Assembly: GCA_949825045.1 (NCBI GenBank)
Contig: OX463824.1
Coordinates: 25,156,501-25,220,500 of the forward strand
Origin: Argyresthia goedartella
Taxonomy: Eukaryota > Arthropoda > Insecta > Lepidoptera > Argyresthiidae
Direction: 5' to 3'
Length of the DNA: 64,000 bases
Shown one piece after another: positions 20,851 through 31,340 of this stretch (the first letter of the stretch is position 1; each line of letters starts with the position of its first letter). A model generated the notes under the pieces. The model saw only the letters and a program-made list of their open reading frames with translations, was not told the DNA's origin and searched no databases. The translations under genes were made by a program, and so were the position numbers.

Positions 20851-23800
20851 TAGTAAGTAAGTAAGTAAGTAAGTTTATTCATGTAGGCACAATACATTTA
20901 TACACTTTGTGGGTAGCATCCCATACTAGAAAAATCCTTATCATGGGACACAGCGTAAGGTTACATCGTGCCTATTTAGGTAATATCTAATCTAACATGC
21001 ATTAGATAATGTTAAACATCAGAATAAAACATAAAAAAAAAAAAAAACTATACAATTTTGTCGCACTTTGATCTCTAAGTAATTGCCAAAAGAAGATTCT
21101 CAACAGATTCATATTTTGCAGTTATTAGCCAATTTTTTAACAGATTTTTATGTATTTTACCTCGTTCATTTATTTCTAGTGCAATTAGTTTACTTATCTT
21201 GTTGTAAAGGTATGGTTGTAGATACCAAAAGAAACCCCTAGCAAACTTGGTTTTGGTTATGGGTACATCAAGTCTAAAATTACGTTTATTGTTGCTATAA
21301 TATGACGAGCTTAGGACAATTCGTGACATTATTGAATGAATGAAAAGTTTTCTTATGCTTAGCAACTTACTTTCGTAATAAAGAACATCCGTACTATACC
21401 TAATGGGTTTCTTAAACATCACTTTTAATACTATACGCTGTGCTCTTTCCAGGCGGAGCAGGTACGATTTTGCGGCGCCCCCCCACGCACTAATACAATA
21501 TCTTAAAATGCTTTCACATAGAGCATAGTACACAGAATACAGGGTGTATATGTCCAATATATTTCTTAGCTTTTTCAGAATGTACACCAATTTTCTGACT
21601 CGACCTGAAGTAGTTTTTATGTGGGGTGCCCAGTTTAATCTATTATCTATAATCACACCTAAATATTTTAAACATTTAACCTCCTCGAGACATAGACAAT
21701 TACAGGCTGCAAGTCTGTCACCACACATATGTAATTTAATAGTAAGCTCTCTTGGCGGGTCACTATGAGCTGTTTTGGCAAAGCTGATGTATTTGGTTTT
21801 TTTAGTATTCAAGCTCAGCAAGTTTTTGGCCAGCCATTCACCTATAATCGCCATGCCATATTCTGCTTTGCTGTAGGTCTTTTGCCATGTTACTCTTGTG
21901 AAAACAGCAACTGTATCATCAGCGAAAGATATGATGTGACCATTGGCAGATCTCTCAAGTTCAACTAAATCATTTATATAGACTAGAAACAAGATGGGGC
22001 CAAGAACACTACCTTGTGGCACTCCAAACTTAACCGTAGAAAATTTGCTAAGGTGTGAGTCAAGCTTGACAGCTTGCTTCCTATCGTGCAGGTAGCATTT
22101 CAGCAAACTCAACGCCAGACCTCTGACACCAATATTTTCTAGTTTATACAATAGTAGTGGAATTGAAACGGTGTCAAAGGCCTTGGCTAGGTCTAAAAAT
22201 ACTGCTAAAGTATGTTGGCCATGGTCAAGGTGTCTACTGATAAACTCTACAAGATCATCCAAGGCATGGTTAGTGGACTTAGACTGGCGGAAACCAAATT
22301 GTTTAGAACTCAACAGACATTTAGTCTCCAAGAAATCTACAAGGCGTTTCTTAATTACTTTTTCTAAAACCTTTGACAATGTTGGTAGTAGAGCAATTGG
22401 TCTATAATTGCTGACAACATCTTGATTGCCACTTTTGTGCAGTGGTATGACAACAGCTCTCTTGTATGCTTCTGGGAATACTCCTTGACTTAGGCTACAG
22501 TTACATAGGTAAGTAAGTGGTTCCTGAATGTAAGATTTGGTTTTTTTAAGAAATTCATTGGGTATATTATCCCATCCTGCAGATTTTGTACTTTTGAGCG
22601 AACTGATTACCTGTGAAATTTCCTTGGTATCAACCGAAGTAAGAAAGAGTGAATCAACAGATGATTTAAATTGATTATTTGTTCTAATTAACGATTCCCC
22701 ATCGGTCTGTAGTCTTTCCAGTATTTTATTAGCTAAATTTTCCCCTACATTTATGAAGTATTCATTTATCTTATTAACATCATCAGGAGGGTTTGTTGAT
22801 AAAAGAGCGTTTGCTGATGTAGTTTTTGTTGTCTTAATGTCTGCTGCTTCTTTTATAATAGACCATGTTTTTCTATGATCACCGGCAAATTTTGAAAGTT
22901 TTTTACCATAGTATAGTTCTCGGGCTGTATTTGTTGCTAATTTACATGTGTTTCTGTAACGTTTATATTGAGTTTGAAGTTCTGTATTGTGTTTGTATTT
23001 ACGGGCATCTTTGTGCATCAAATCTCTTTTTATAATTGATTTGACCAGCGCTTTAGTAATCCACGGTTTTGCAATGTTGTATTTATGTGACTGTGTTTTT
23101 GTTTCGGTATTATTTTCTATTATTTTTTTAAGTACATTTATAAATTTTGATTTTGCTTCGTTAACGTCGGTAATTTGTGTAACTGAAAGCCAATCGTAGC
23201 CTTGTAGCGTCTTTGTTACGTTATCATAATTAATTGTACTAATAGTAGTTTTTTGTTGCTTTTTGTGTGATCGCTGAGGAAACTTTATTTGACAAAGAAT
23301 TTGTGCATGATCTGTGACGTCGCTGTCTACAGTAATATTGAAAATCTGGTTGGGACTCTTAGCTATTACATGATCGAGACACGCCGATAATCTAGTGGGA
23401 ATGCGAGATGTGGGGAACATATGATTATTAGCCAGCATGCCTTCATATTTCATAGCAGTGGTGTCTTCTTCGTCATCGTCGTTTCCAAGAGCAATGTTCA
23501 CATTGATATCACCAATTAGGAAATTTTTCTAAAGTCCTTTACTAGCTGGAGTTCCCCATTCAGTGAATCAATGAAGCTATCATCTGCAGATGTTGATGGC
23601 GATCTATACATAGCCAAGATTGCAATGTGAGTGTCGATCGATAACAATAGAGCGTTTGAGTTTGATATGTTTAGTTCCTTTACCCTTACGTTTAGGCTGT
23701 TCTTGGCATAAATTATAACGCCGTCGCTCCTTTGCTTATGTTTTGTGGATTTGTATAGTGTATAACCATCAATACTTCTATCGCTGTATGATTTGGTATG

Positions 23801-24304
23801 CAACCAACACTCGGACATAACAATTACATCTGCAGAGACAGCCAAGCGTTTTTGAAATACCAAAAAGTCATTAAAATTCTCACTAATACTTCGTATGTTC
23901 AAATATAAAATAAGTAAGTCAGTATTTTCCAGTTTTAAATAGTTACAACAATCTTCTGCCATACTAACTGCTTTCGATTGGAATGGTTCAACACTATCAA
24001 TTTCTTGACTCAGTACTTTGTCGTTGGACCACATCATTCTACAAATATGTAGTAGTATGTGAGTTGTGATGGATTCAATATAGTGTTCTTGATAGTATTG
24101 GATAAGTATTTTGCAGAGAAGCAGTAAGAATTGAGATCAATTTTGGAATTCGGTAGTACATAAAATGCGATTGAATAGTATAGGTAAATGCATATAACTA
24201 GCATAAGCAAATCTACGGTAAGTAAACTAATGACACACATATGGTATTTTGTTAACTGATCATGTACCAACACATGCACCAACCACTTCAGCACCAAAGC
24301 ACAT
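20851..24304 (-). mobile_element. CR1-like non-LTR retrotransposon C nested in element B
   Basis: The 3' end is a clean GTAAG-type repeat at 20855-20873 on the plus strand, i.e. a short microsatellite tail. The 5' end lies at about 24300 where element B (NKSKINAPKEYIKS) resumes. It contains a 3' UTR of about 200 bases, one ORF2 and about 260 bases of 5' sequence. No ORF1 is present, so it is probably 5'-truncated. An A-rich run at 21030-21048 lies in the 3' UTR. The exact right boundary and target duplication are not clear. Confidence 0.75.
21075..24037 (-). pseudogene. element C ORF2: AP endonuclease plus reverse transcriptase, single one-base frameshift
   Basis: Nearly intact EN-RT protein of about 987 residues if the frame break is ignored. 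Endonuclease: LILYLNIRSISENF, VIVMSECWL (catalytic Glu), FLIGDINVNI (Asp-x-Asn), VTDHAQIL (Asp-His). RT: IPLHKSGNQDVVSNYRPIAL, motif A VFLDLAKAFDTV, motif B FGVPQGSVLGPILF, motif C ISFADDTVAVF, followed by LGVIIDNRLNWAPHI and a C-terminus ending VENLLLAIT. The frame shifts inside an A run at about 23510-23525, exactly at the GDIN motif: five A are present where six would keep the frame. Otherwise no stop occurs. The frame break may be a real mutation or a homopolymer error. Confidence 0.8.
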
Positions 24305-25256
24305 AATTAATAAGTCCAAAATAAATGCGCCAAAAGAGTATATAAAAAGTATACGGCATGACGGGACTTCAATCACAGACCCAAAGGATATATATAGCAC
24401 AAGCTTTCAATAATAGCTTTATAGATCAAGTGAAGCCCCATAATGACATGCATTCCAATAATAATAATACTTCAACTACAATTTCGAAACATAATACAAT
24501 TAATGCTTATAATTCGACTACATCTTTGATATTTAACTCAAGCAAATCTATGTTCATGACTCCAACAAACCCCTATGACATCCACAAATACATTCTATCT
24601 CTTAAAAACACAAGTAGTAGCGGCAATGATGGAATCTCGACTAAAGTTATTAAGGCTGTAAGTTCTATAATAGCGCCTGTTATCAGCTACATAGTTAATA
24701 TTAGTATAGAAAACGGTATTTTTCCTAAACGTCTGAAAATGACAGTTGTAAAGCCACTCTTTAAAAAAGATGATAGGGAAAATATTAATTTCTATAGACC
24801 GATAGCACTTATAACTATTTTCTCAAAAATATTTGAAAAGGTTATTTATGACAAACTTTATCATTATCTAGAATTTAATAAAATATTGACGAATGAACAG
24901 AAGGGATTTAGAAGAAACAAAAATATTAATATGGCGGTATATGACTTTTTACACAAAATAATGAAAAATGTTGATATAGGTACACCTGTGACATCATTAT
25001 TCATGGACCTTACAAAGGCATTTGACTATGTGGATCACAACACTTTGCTAAATAAACTAAGCAGTTATGGCATTCGAGGTAATGTACAAAACCTACTTAA
25101 ATCATACCTGAGCGAACGCACGCAATTAACACAAGTTAACAGAAGAATATGTCCAAAAACAAAGACAGAGCTTGTATACAGCTCTGAAATTAGAAATATT
25201 CATTACGGTGTACCTCAAGGGAATGTACTAGGTCCCCTGTTATTTATTATATACAT
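24305..25256 (+). pseudogene. element B ORF2, part 2: linker and RT motifs 1-B
   Basis: Begins NKSKINAPKEYIKSI, changes frame near 24390 and reads FNNSFIDQVKP. RT motifs follow: SSSGNDGISTKVIK, TVVKPLFKKDDRENINFYRP (motifs 1-2), motif A LFMDLTKAFDYVD, and motif B HYGVPQGNVLGPLLF (GN in place of GS). It is cut at 25256 just after motif B by LTR element D; motif C lies at 30330 on the other side. Confidence 0.75.
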
Positions 25257-25762
25257 TGTTCAGGCCTCTCGGCACCCAATGACCTCGCAGGGGCCCATAG
25301 CTACGAGGTAGCGTAGCGATCGGATGCCAAGAAGCAAGAACGTCGGCGGTTCACCGAGCTAAAGTAAATAGATTCTATCTGACCTGGTCTGTGCGTCGTT
25401 CCCGTCAAACTCCTGTCTCTCTGCAAGGCCTGGGTGCACCCTAGGCTCTTCTTGGTAGACAGGTTCTTCAGCCAACCAAGTATGGCTGGCAGGCCAGCTT
25501 CGACGCGCACAGTGTTACGTAAATACGAACTTTATCTGGTTCGGAGAACCACAATACACTCAGCTATAAGACAATCCTGAGGGGAGCCCGAATACAATTC
25601 CAGATGGCTTACGATTTAATTTCAATGCCCAAAATCAATACGCGTCACATTGCGGGGGCTTTTCGTCCGTCAGTTGTCAAAAAACTGCTCTGTTGGCAGC
25701 AACTGTCAAATTCAAAATGGCCGTCCGAAACCATCGATCGAGTATCGATTCTGAATCGAACA
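25257..25762 (-). repeat. 3' LTR of element D
   Basis: 506 bp, starts TGTTCAGG and ends CGAACA on the plus strand. In element sense it is preceded by a purine-rich stretch (GGGCGGGTGATT, RC of about 25763-25774) that may be the polypurine tract. Confidence 0.9.
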
Positions 25763-25794
25763 ATCACCCGCCCGGACAGGCACCCACCTGTCCC

Positions 25795-27189
25795 TTAATC
25801 TACGGGCAGCCGAGACAACGTTGCTACCGCTCGTTTTAGTACCGAGCCTCCTACTAGAACCTCTGCAGACCGGGGGGTCCCGTCCCTGCCAGGGAACAAG
25901 TTAACAATGCGCCCCCTGCGCCAACGCAGTGGCGGTAGGTTAGCATCCTTAACCAGAACGAGGTCACCAACACTAGAGGGGCTGGTTTTGTCAGTCCACT
26001 TAAGGCGCTGTTGCAAGATATGCAGATACTCGAGCGACCAACGCTTCCAGAAATTCTGAGTAAACTGCTGCAACATCTGATACCCTGACAACCGATACAA
26101 TTTCACTCCCTCGAAGGGGTGCTCGGGCAACGCGTTAAGTGGCTGTCCTATCAAGAAATGGCCTGGGGTCAGAGCCTCCAGGTCATTTGGATCCGAGCTG
26201 AGCGGACACAACGGTCGCGAATTGAGAACGGCCTCGATCTTACAAAACAATGTCGCGAGCTCCTCAAAAGTCAGCGCGGTCTGACCTACTATACGCCCTA
26301 AGTGCGTCTTCGCTGACTTAACTACGGCCTCAAAAATCCCACCCCAGTGGGGGCAACTCGGTGGGCTGAAGGTCCACTGTATACCCCGACGGGAGAGGGC
26401 CGTTCCAATATCCACTTTATTTACATTCAAAAAGTTGACTATCTCTCGTAAGTATCGTTCCGCACCGACGTAGTTAGTGCCGTTATCAGAGCGGATCAAA
26501 GTTGGAAGTCCCCTTCGAGAAACAAACCTTTCCAAACAAGCAATGAAAGCCTCTGTCGAGAGATCAGCAACGAGCTCGAGTTCAGGAGCCCGACATCCCC
26601 TGGATGCACAATCAGACGGGTTCAATTCTCCTGGTACATGTCTCCAAGTCAGTGGGACCTCAGACGACACAATCTGGGAGACACGGTTCGCAACAAAAAC
26701 CTCTAAGGTATGGACCGAAGCCTTCAGCCAGCACAAAACAATCTGGCTGTCCGTCCACGCGTACACCGTATCCTCCAAAACCACTGACCCACGCAACACT
26801 GTTAGAGTGTGATTCAAAGGTTTGGTCAAAAGAGCAGCCCCGGACAGTCCCAGTTTTGGAATCGTCATCCTTGTCCGAATAGGCGCTACCTTGCTTTTTG
26901 CCAAAGCCAAACGCACGTCGACCTCCCCGGTGGAGGTGACGGTTCGCAAATAAACCGCTGCAGCAAACCCTCGTTCAGAGGCATCACAAAACCCGTGAAG
27001 GGTTGCCCTGTAATCCCCAGCAGGGACCAATTTCCTCGGCAGCGATACATTATTTATATTGAGGCCCAACCATTTTGCTAAATCGTTCGATACAATGCAG
27101 CCCTGAGCTCCAGAATCTAATAGGGCGCGAACGTATGTTGGGTTGCCCGCCAAATCCCAAACAAGCACAGAGGCGATCGGTAACACCAC
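25795..27189 (-). pseudogene. element D pol remnant: protease start, RNase H, integrase core; RT missing
   Basis: A single open frame of about 464 codons, in the same frame as gag and separated from it by one TAG. Order: retropepsin N-terminus YVRALLDSGAQGCIVS (catalytic DSG at about residues 24-26), then an abrupt join at about residue 48 to the RT-RNase H boundary (LPRKLVPAGDYRATLHG) and RNase H (FCDASERGFAAAVYL, YAWTDSQIVLCWLK, WRHVPGELNPSDCASRG). A second join leads into the integrase core: ERFVSRRGLPTLIRSDNGTN (catalytic Asp) and WTFSPPSCPHWGGIFEAVVK (catalytic Glu). The C-terminal domain follows (LVLVKDANLPPLRWRRGRIV). BEL/Pao pol is normally over 1200 residues, so about 700-800 are missing, including all RT motifs and the integrase zinc-binding domain. 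Despite this the frame is open throughout. Confidence 0.85.
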
Positions 27190-27231
27190 CGTCTCCGGTT
27201 GGGGGGCAACAAATTGTTGGGCCGCAAATTC

Positions 27232-29145
27232 CTAGCGAGGGCCCCCGGGGCCCCACTGTGCCTGTAACCGATCAGGTAGGCAGCTATACGCCAGAGGGTC
27301 CCATTGTACAAATGGCCCACGCGCCGGTTCCATTGCCACCCTACGACGCCCCCCGAAGGGTTGTGGGCGTGAATTCAACCGTGGCCGCTCCATGAGCGGG
27401 GGGGACATCACATGCGACCGACGAGGACGAGGCGACGAGCGGGGCGACAACTGAGGCGGCGTCCGAACCGCACCCGCATAGCTCGAAGTTGTCCCATGCC
27501 ACCCGCCCGTTACGGCCTGCTCAACACACCCAATGTGCCGCTGAGTCGGATGCTGAGTCGCAACCGAGAACTCAGGGCCCCCCATGTGATGACCCTGAGT
27601 GCGGCCCTGCACCCCTGGGTGGCCGCGTGCTTGTGGCCCCATTGCCCGCTGAGTCGGATGCTGAGTCGCAACCGAAAACTCAGGGCCCCCCATGTGATGA
27701 CCCTGAGTGCGGCCCCGCACCCTAGTACTACCCTGTGCACGTGGGGACGCTGGCCCCTGAGTTGCGCTCCAAGTCGCAAACAAATTCTCAGGGCCCCATT
27801 CCGTATCACCCTGGGTACGGCCCTGTGGACGTGGGGACGTTGGCTCCTGAGTTGCGCTCCGAGTCGCAAACGAATTCTCAGGGCCCCATGCCGTGTCACC
27901 CTGGGTACGGCCCTGTGGTGGCTGTTGGCCGGACCGGTTCATGCACAACAGATTGTTGTGGGCCCCACCACAATATCCGCACAATTTAGTGCGCGTGCAG
28001 TCCCTAGCCATGTGTGGCCCGAGGCACAGGAAACACCAGCTCCGCTGCTTGGCCATCCGGCGCCGTCCCTCAACCCTAAGTTCCCCGAACTTATTGCAAT
28101 CGGCCACAGCATGGCCAATCTGCCTACAACATGGGCAGGTCTCACTATGTGGGGTCAATGCACTCACAGTCCCATACCACTGCCGGTTGGTGCGGTCCTT
28201 CCTCGTCGGAGGGCCCCTACTCACAGCGCTCCCGGCAGCTCTCTGTGGCTCCGAAGGATGGGTGGCCGTCAACCCCAAATTCTCTGCCCGTCGAGCCTCC
28301 TCTTCCAAAAATCCGACCAAGTCGGAGAAGGCGGGCAGGTCCTCGGCCGACCTCCCGTGAGACTGTTCGAAACGAGTCTGCACGTCAGCGGGTAGTCGGG
28401 AAAGTACAATGTACAGCAATAGGTACGACCATTCACCAACCGGAAGTCCAAGATTCTCTAGGGCCTTGGTGACGGACAACAACGGGTTCAAAACCTCCGT
28501 CTGTATGGCCCCGACCTTGTTCACAACCGGGATACTAAACAAACGGTTCAGTTGGGCATCGGCCAACCTCCGTTTGTTGTGGTAACGTCTGACCAGCAAT
28601 TGCCTGGCCGTTTCATAGTTACCCTCCGTAACTGTCAAATGAGCGACCAGCTCCCTGGGCTCACCCCTCAATGCTGCCACCAGCTGAGCCATTTTGACAG
28701 ACTTGGTAATGTCCGATCGCATGTGCACCAAACTGTCGAACAGATTGATGAAGCTCATCCATTCACCGGACACTCCGTCAAAAGTAGGCATAGTTATAAC
28801 GGGTAACCTGGTCCCCGATCCCTGATGCGGCAGAGGCGCCCCAATGTCACCACCATGGCTGGACTCGCGCTGCCTACGTATGTCCGCAGCCTTCTGCGTG
28901 ATAGCAGCTGCCATCTCCATACACTGGTCGACATCCCCTAGCAACCGTGACAGCCTGTCAGGTGCGCAACCATCAACTGATTCCGCCTGCGCGGACAATT
29001 CGAGCACCCTGTTGTAGCGTTCCTTAACGTCCATAGACCGCTCCAATACCACATCATGCCTATCTAAACGGTCTATCAGACCGTGTGCGGAGGAAAACCA
29101 TCTGAGCTCCTTAGAAACACCCTTCTGGATTTCGGATAACGACAT
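27232..29145 (-). CDS. element D Gag (637 residues)
   Basis: Structural protein that would package element RNA into cytoplasmic particles. The N-terminal 100 residues are helical; residues about 115-290 (LPVITMPTFDGVSGEW, FINLFDSLVH, LVAALRGEPRELV, ARQLLVRRYHNKRRL) match the BEL/Pao Gag core (DUF1759-like). Two zinc knuckles are visible: C337-x2-C340-x4-H345-x4-C350, and C371-x2-C374-x3-H378-x4-C383. Residues about 411-540 form a Gly/Pro/Gln-rich tandem repeat, then a basic Pro/Arg tail. The frame ends at TAG (27232-27234) but the pol frame continues in phase. The start at 29145 gives MSLSEIQKGVSKEL, with the leader and presumed primer site upstream. The Gag appears intact. Confidence 0.85.
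   Translation of the reverse strand: MSLSEIQKGVSKELRWFSSAHGLIDRLDRHDVVLERSMDVKERYNRVLELSAQAESVDGCAPDRLSRLLGDVDQCMEMAAAITQKAADIRRQRESSHGGDIGAPLPHQGSGTRLPVITMPTFDGVSGEWMSFINLFDSLVHMRSDITKSVKMAQLVAALRGEPRELVAHLTVTEGNYETARQLLVRRYHNKRRLADAQLNRLFSIPVVNKVGAIQTEVLNPLLSVTKALENLGLPVGEWSYLLLYIVLSRLPADVQTRFEQSHGRSAEDLPAFSDLVGFLEEEARRAENLGLTATHPSEPQRAAGSAVSRGPPTRKDRTNRQWYGTVSALTPHSETCPCCRQIGHAVADCNKFGELRVEGRRRMAKQRSWCFLCLGPHMARDCTRTKLCGYCGGAHNNLLCMNRSGQQPPQGRTQGDTAWGPENSFATRSATQEPTSPRPQGRTQGDTEWGPENLFATWSATQGPASPRAQGSTRVRGRTQGHHMGGPEFSVATQHPTQRAMGPQARGHPGVQGRTQGHHMGGPEFSVATQHPTQRHIGCVEQAVTGGWHGTTSSYAGAVRTPPQLSPRSSPRPRRSHVMSPPLMERPRLNSRPQPFGGRRRVAMEPARGPFVQWDPLAYSCLPDRLQAQWGPGGPR
27530..27915 (-). repeat. 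tandem repeats in the C-terminal part of element D Gag
   Basis: Four units beginning GRTQG and containing (W/G)GPE-x-x-(F/S)AT, arranged as two pairs: two units with DT-x-WGPEN and two with HHMGGPEFSVATQ. On DNA the units are about 60-110 bp; those at 27541-27600 and 27651-27713 are nearly identical, as are 27765-27825 and 27850-27910. Copy-number change here would alter the length of Gag without breaking the frame. Confidence 0.8.
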
Positions 29146-29766
29146 GATCGGAACGATACTTACTCACAATTTGCAATAACTCAATTATATTGGACCCTCC
29201 AGTCTACAACCCAAACGAGGGAACCCTAATCTATAACTTGAACAATGCTGATTTCCCCAAACAATAGAAACCGAGTTTTATATCTACACAAATTCTGTAA
29301 ACAACAATTTAGTTTCCCTATATCATATAACACACACAGATAGTCAATATTAGTTCATGTTATAAATTGCTATAAACTGAAAACAATGTCATAGGCTGCT
29401 ATCAATAAATGTAACTACCTATGTTAACCAAACATTCATTAGCATTACTAGACCACTAATAGATTGACTAACTGGTAACTGGTACTTCAATGCAAATTTC
29501 AATTCACCTACAATGTACCTGTAATGTAATTACTATTCTGAGTCACATCTCAGTACAACTGGTCATTTAGGGAAAACTGTTATATCTGTCTGTCTACTAC
29601 CAGCAATAGACTTATAACTTACAATACTACCAATCTATGTGGATACAGGAACAAAACCAAGTTAGCTAATAACCGCCTATACCTACAGATTGATAGTCCC
29701 AAATCGTGGGTTCCTGGAGCCCTTGACGGCTGCAAATCTCAGGAAACCACGCTCTGCTACCAAAAA
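29146..29766 (-). other. element D 5' leader with candidate primer-binding site
   Basis: About 620 bases between the 5' LTR and the gag start. In element sense the sequence just inside the LTR reads TTTT then TGGTAGCAGAGCGTGG (RC of about 29747-29762), a plausible primer-binding site because it starts TGG, the complement of tRNA CCA ends. I cannot name the tRNA. No gene is seen in the leader. Confidence 0.55.
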
Positions 29767-30286
29767 TGTTCAGGCCTCTCGGCACCCAATGACCTCGCAG
29801 GGGCCCATAGCTACGAGGTAGCGTAGCGATCGGATGCCAAGAAGCAAGAACGTCGGCGGTTCACCGAGCTAAAGTAAATAGATTCTATCTGACCTGGTCT
29901 GTGCGTCGTTCCCGTCAAACTCCTGTCTCTCTGCAAGGCCTGGGTGCACCCTAGGCTCTTCTTGGTAGACAGGTTCTTCAGCCAACCAGGTATGGCTGGC
30001 AGGCCAGCTTCGACGCGCACAGTGTTACGTAAATACGAACTTTATCTGGTTCGGAGAACCACAATACACTCAGCTATAAGACAATCCTGAGGGGAGCCCG
30101 AATACAATTCCAGATGGCTTACGATTTAATTTCAATGCCCAAAATCAATACGCGTCACATTGCGGGGGCTTTTCGTCCGTCAGTTGTCAAAAAAGCAGTT
30201 TTGAATTTGTCAGTTGTTGGCAGCAACTGTCAAATTCAAAATGGCCGTCCGAAACCATCGATCGAGTATCGATTCTGAATCGAACA
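29767..30286 (-). repeat. 5' LTR of element D
   Basis: 520 bp, nearly identical to 25257-25762. It has an extra 14 bp near 30195-30215, where the sequence forms an imperfect inverted repeat (GCAGTTTTGAATTTGTCAG facing CTGTCAAATTCAAAATGGC). The other LTR has a shortened version there. Confidence 0.9.
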
Positions 30287-31147
30287 TACATTAATGATTT
30301 CCCCAAAGCCATACATCACCCAATGTATTATTTGCTGACGACAGTACCGTAACATTTGTTGGGGAAAATCTTGACAACTATGAAATTGACATAAATAATA
30401 CTTTGAAAATTATAATTGAATGGCTTGATAAAAATAATCTTATAATTAATCTTGACAAAACTAAATTGATGACATTTGCATTAGGGCGTAAACAAGAATT
30501 GACATTGAATATAAATTATTTAGGTAAAAAAATTGAACAAACAGAGACTATTAAGTTTTAGGCTTACACATCGATCGCAACATGTCCTGGAACACGCATA
30601 TCGAAAAACTACAAAAACAACTTAATCAGTTTTCGTATGCCCTGTACATGCTCGCCAAGACTGTAAACACTGATGCCATAATTGCCGCGTACCACGGCTT
30701 TGTTGAATCCTCCTTGAGATACGGTATAATTTTCTGGGGCAATGCCACAGGCAATGACAAAATATTTAAAGCACAGAAGAAGTGTATTAGGGCAGTGTGT
30801 AAACTTGTCCCTACGGATAGTTGCAAACCCTTTTTTTATAAACTTTAACTTCTGACCTTGCCGTGTCTATATATGTATATGAAACATGTGTATTTGTAAA
30901 GAGTAGTTTACACCACTATAAAACGTTAGAAAGCAAACGTCATGCAAATAAGCTATGTGCTGAGCAACATAGGAGTGCTTACTATGGCAAGAGTATATTC
31001 AATATGTCAACCCGAATATTTAACAAGCTTCCGCAAAATGTTAGAGAAACCGAGCATTTACATGCCTTTAAAAATAAATTAAAAACTTTGCTCGTTAATG
31101 CAACTTTTTATTCAGTCAACGAATACTTGACTTACACATGGGAATAA
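30287..31147 (+). pseudogene. element B ORF2, part 3: RT motif C to C-terminus
   Basis: Resumes directly after the D target duplication with YINDFPKAIHHPM. The motif C region (LFADDSTVTF) follows in a shifted frame, then IIEWLDKNNLIINLDKTKLM, a frame change near 30560, NMSWNTHIEKLQKQLNQF, KCIRAVCKLVPTDSCKPFF, a stop near 30846, and the C-terminal domain YYGKSIFNMSTRIFNKLP ... YLTYTWE ending at 31147. It completes the RT begun at 24305-25256. Several stops and shifts make it inactive. Confidence 0.7.
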
Positions 31148-31340
31148 TAAATAATTTAATTTTATTATGGACTGACATTACAATCATATTTTATTAACCT
31201 ACATTTGACTTTTAATTAATTTGTGTACTAAAATATATTTTGCATACCTATGGTTATATCATGTGAAACTAACATTAGATATTTAAGACACCTTATGTAC
31301 ACCATGATAAGCAAATAAAGTTTCTATTCTATTCTATTCT

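Larger units (their letters stand above)
25257..30286 (-). mobile_element. BEL/Pao LTR retrotransposon D, RT-deleted, near-identical LTRs, 5-bp TSD
   Basis: Flanked by LTRs of 506 bp (25257-25762) and 520 bp (29767-30286), both TGTTCAGG...TCGAACA, with target duplication tacat at 25252-25256 and 30287-30291. By eye the LTRs differ by one substitution (25480 versus 29990) and one short local rearrangement near 25680/30190, so insertion is recent. The sense strand is minus. The internal 4.0 kb holds gag and a pol frame that lost most of the protease tail, the entire RT and the integrase N-terminus by apparently in-frame deletions. It could only move with enzymes supplied by a complete relative. 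It sits inside ORF2 of element B. Confidence 0.92.
17732..31340 (+). mobile_element. non-LTR retrotransposon B, near full length, hosting nested elements C and D
   Basis: The left end (17732) and right end (31340) both break element A' at the same point, so this whole interval entered as B plus later insertions. B itself has a 5' UTR of about 520 bases, ORF1 (18253-19754), ORF2 in three pieces (19747-20850, about 24305-25256, 30287-31147) and a 3' UTR ending in a (TTCTA)n tail at 31323-31340. Without C (20851-about 24304) and D (25257-30286) it would be about 5.1 kb. Frameshifts in both ORFs indicate it is inactive. It is related to element A by endonuclease and RT motifs (CR1-like group). 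Confidence 0.8.

Noticed and set aside
25301..25510. 69-codon minus-strand frame, repeated at 29811-30020
   Set aside because: It lies inside the D LTR and its duplication follows from the LTR pair; no sign of a real protein.
27412..28395. Long plus-strand open frame (327 codons) over element D
   Set aside because: It lies antisense to the Gag frame, which has recognisable zinc knuckles and a BEL Gag core. The plus-strand product has no motifs.
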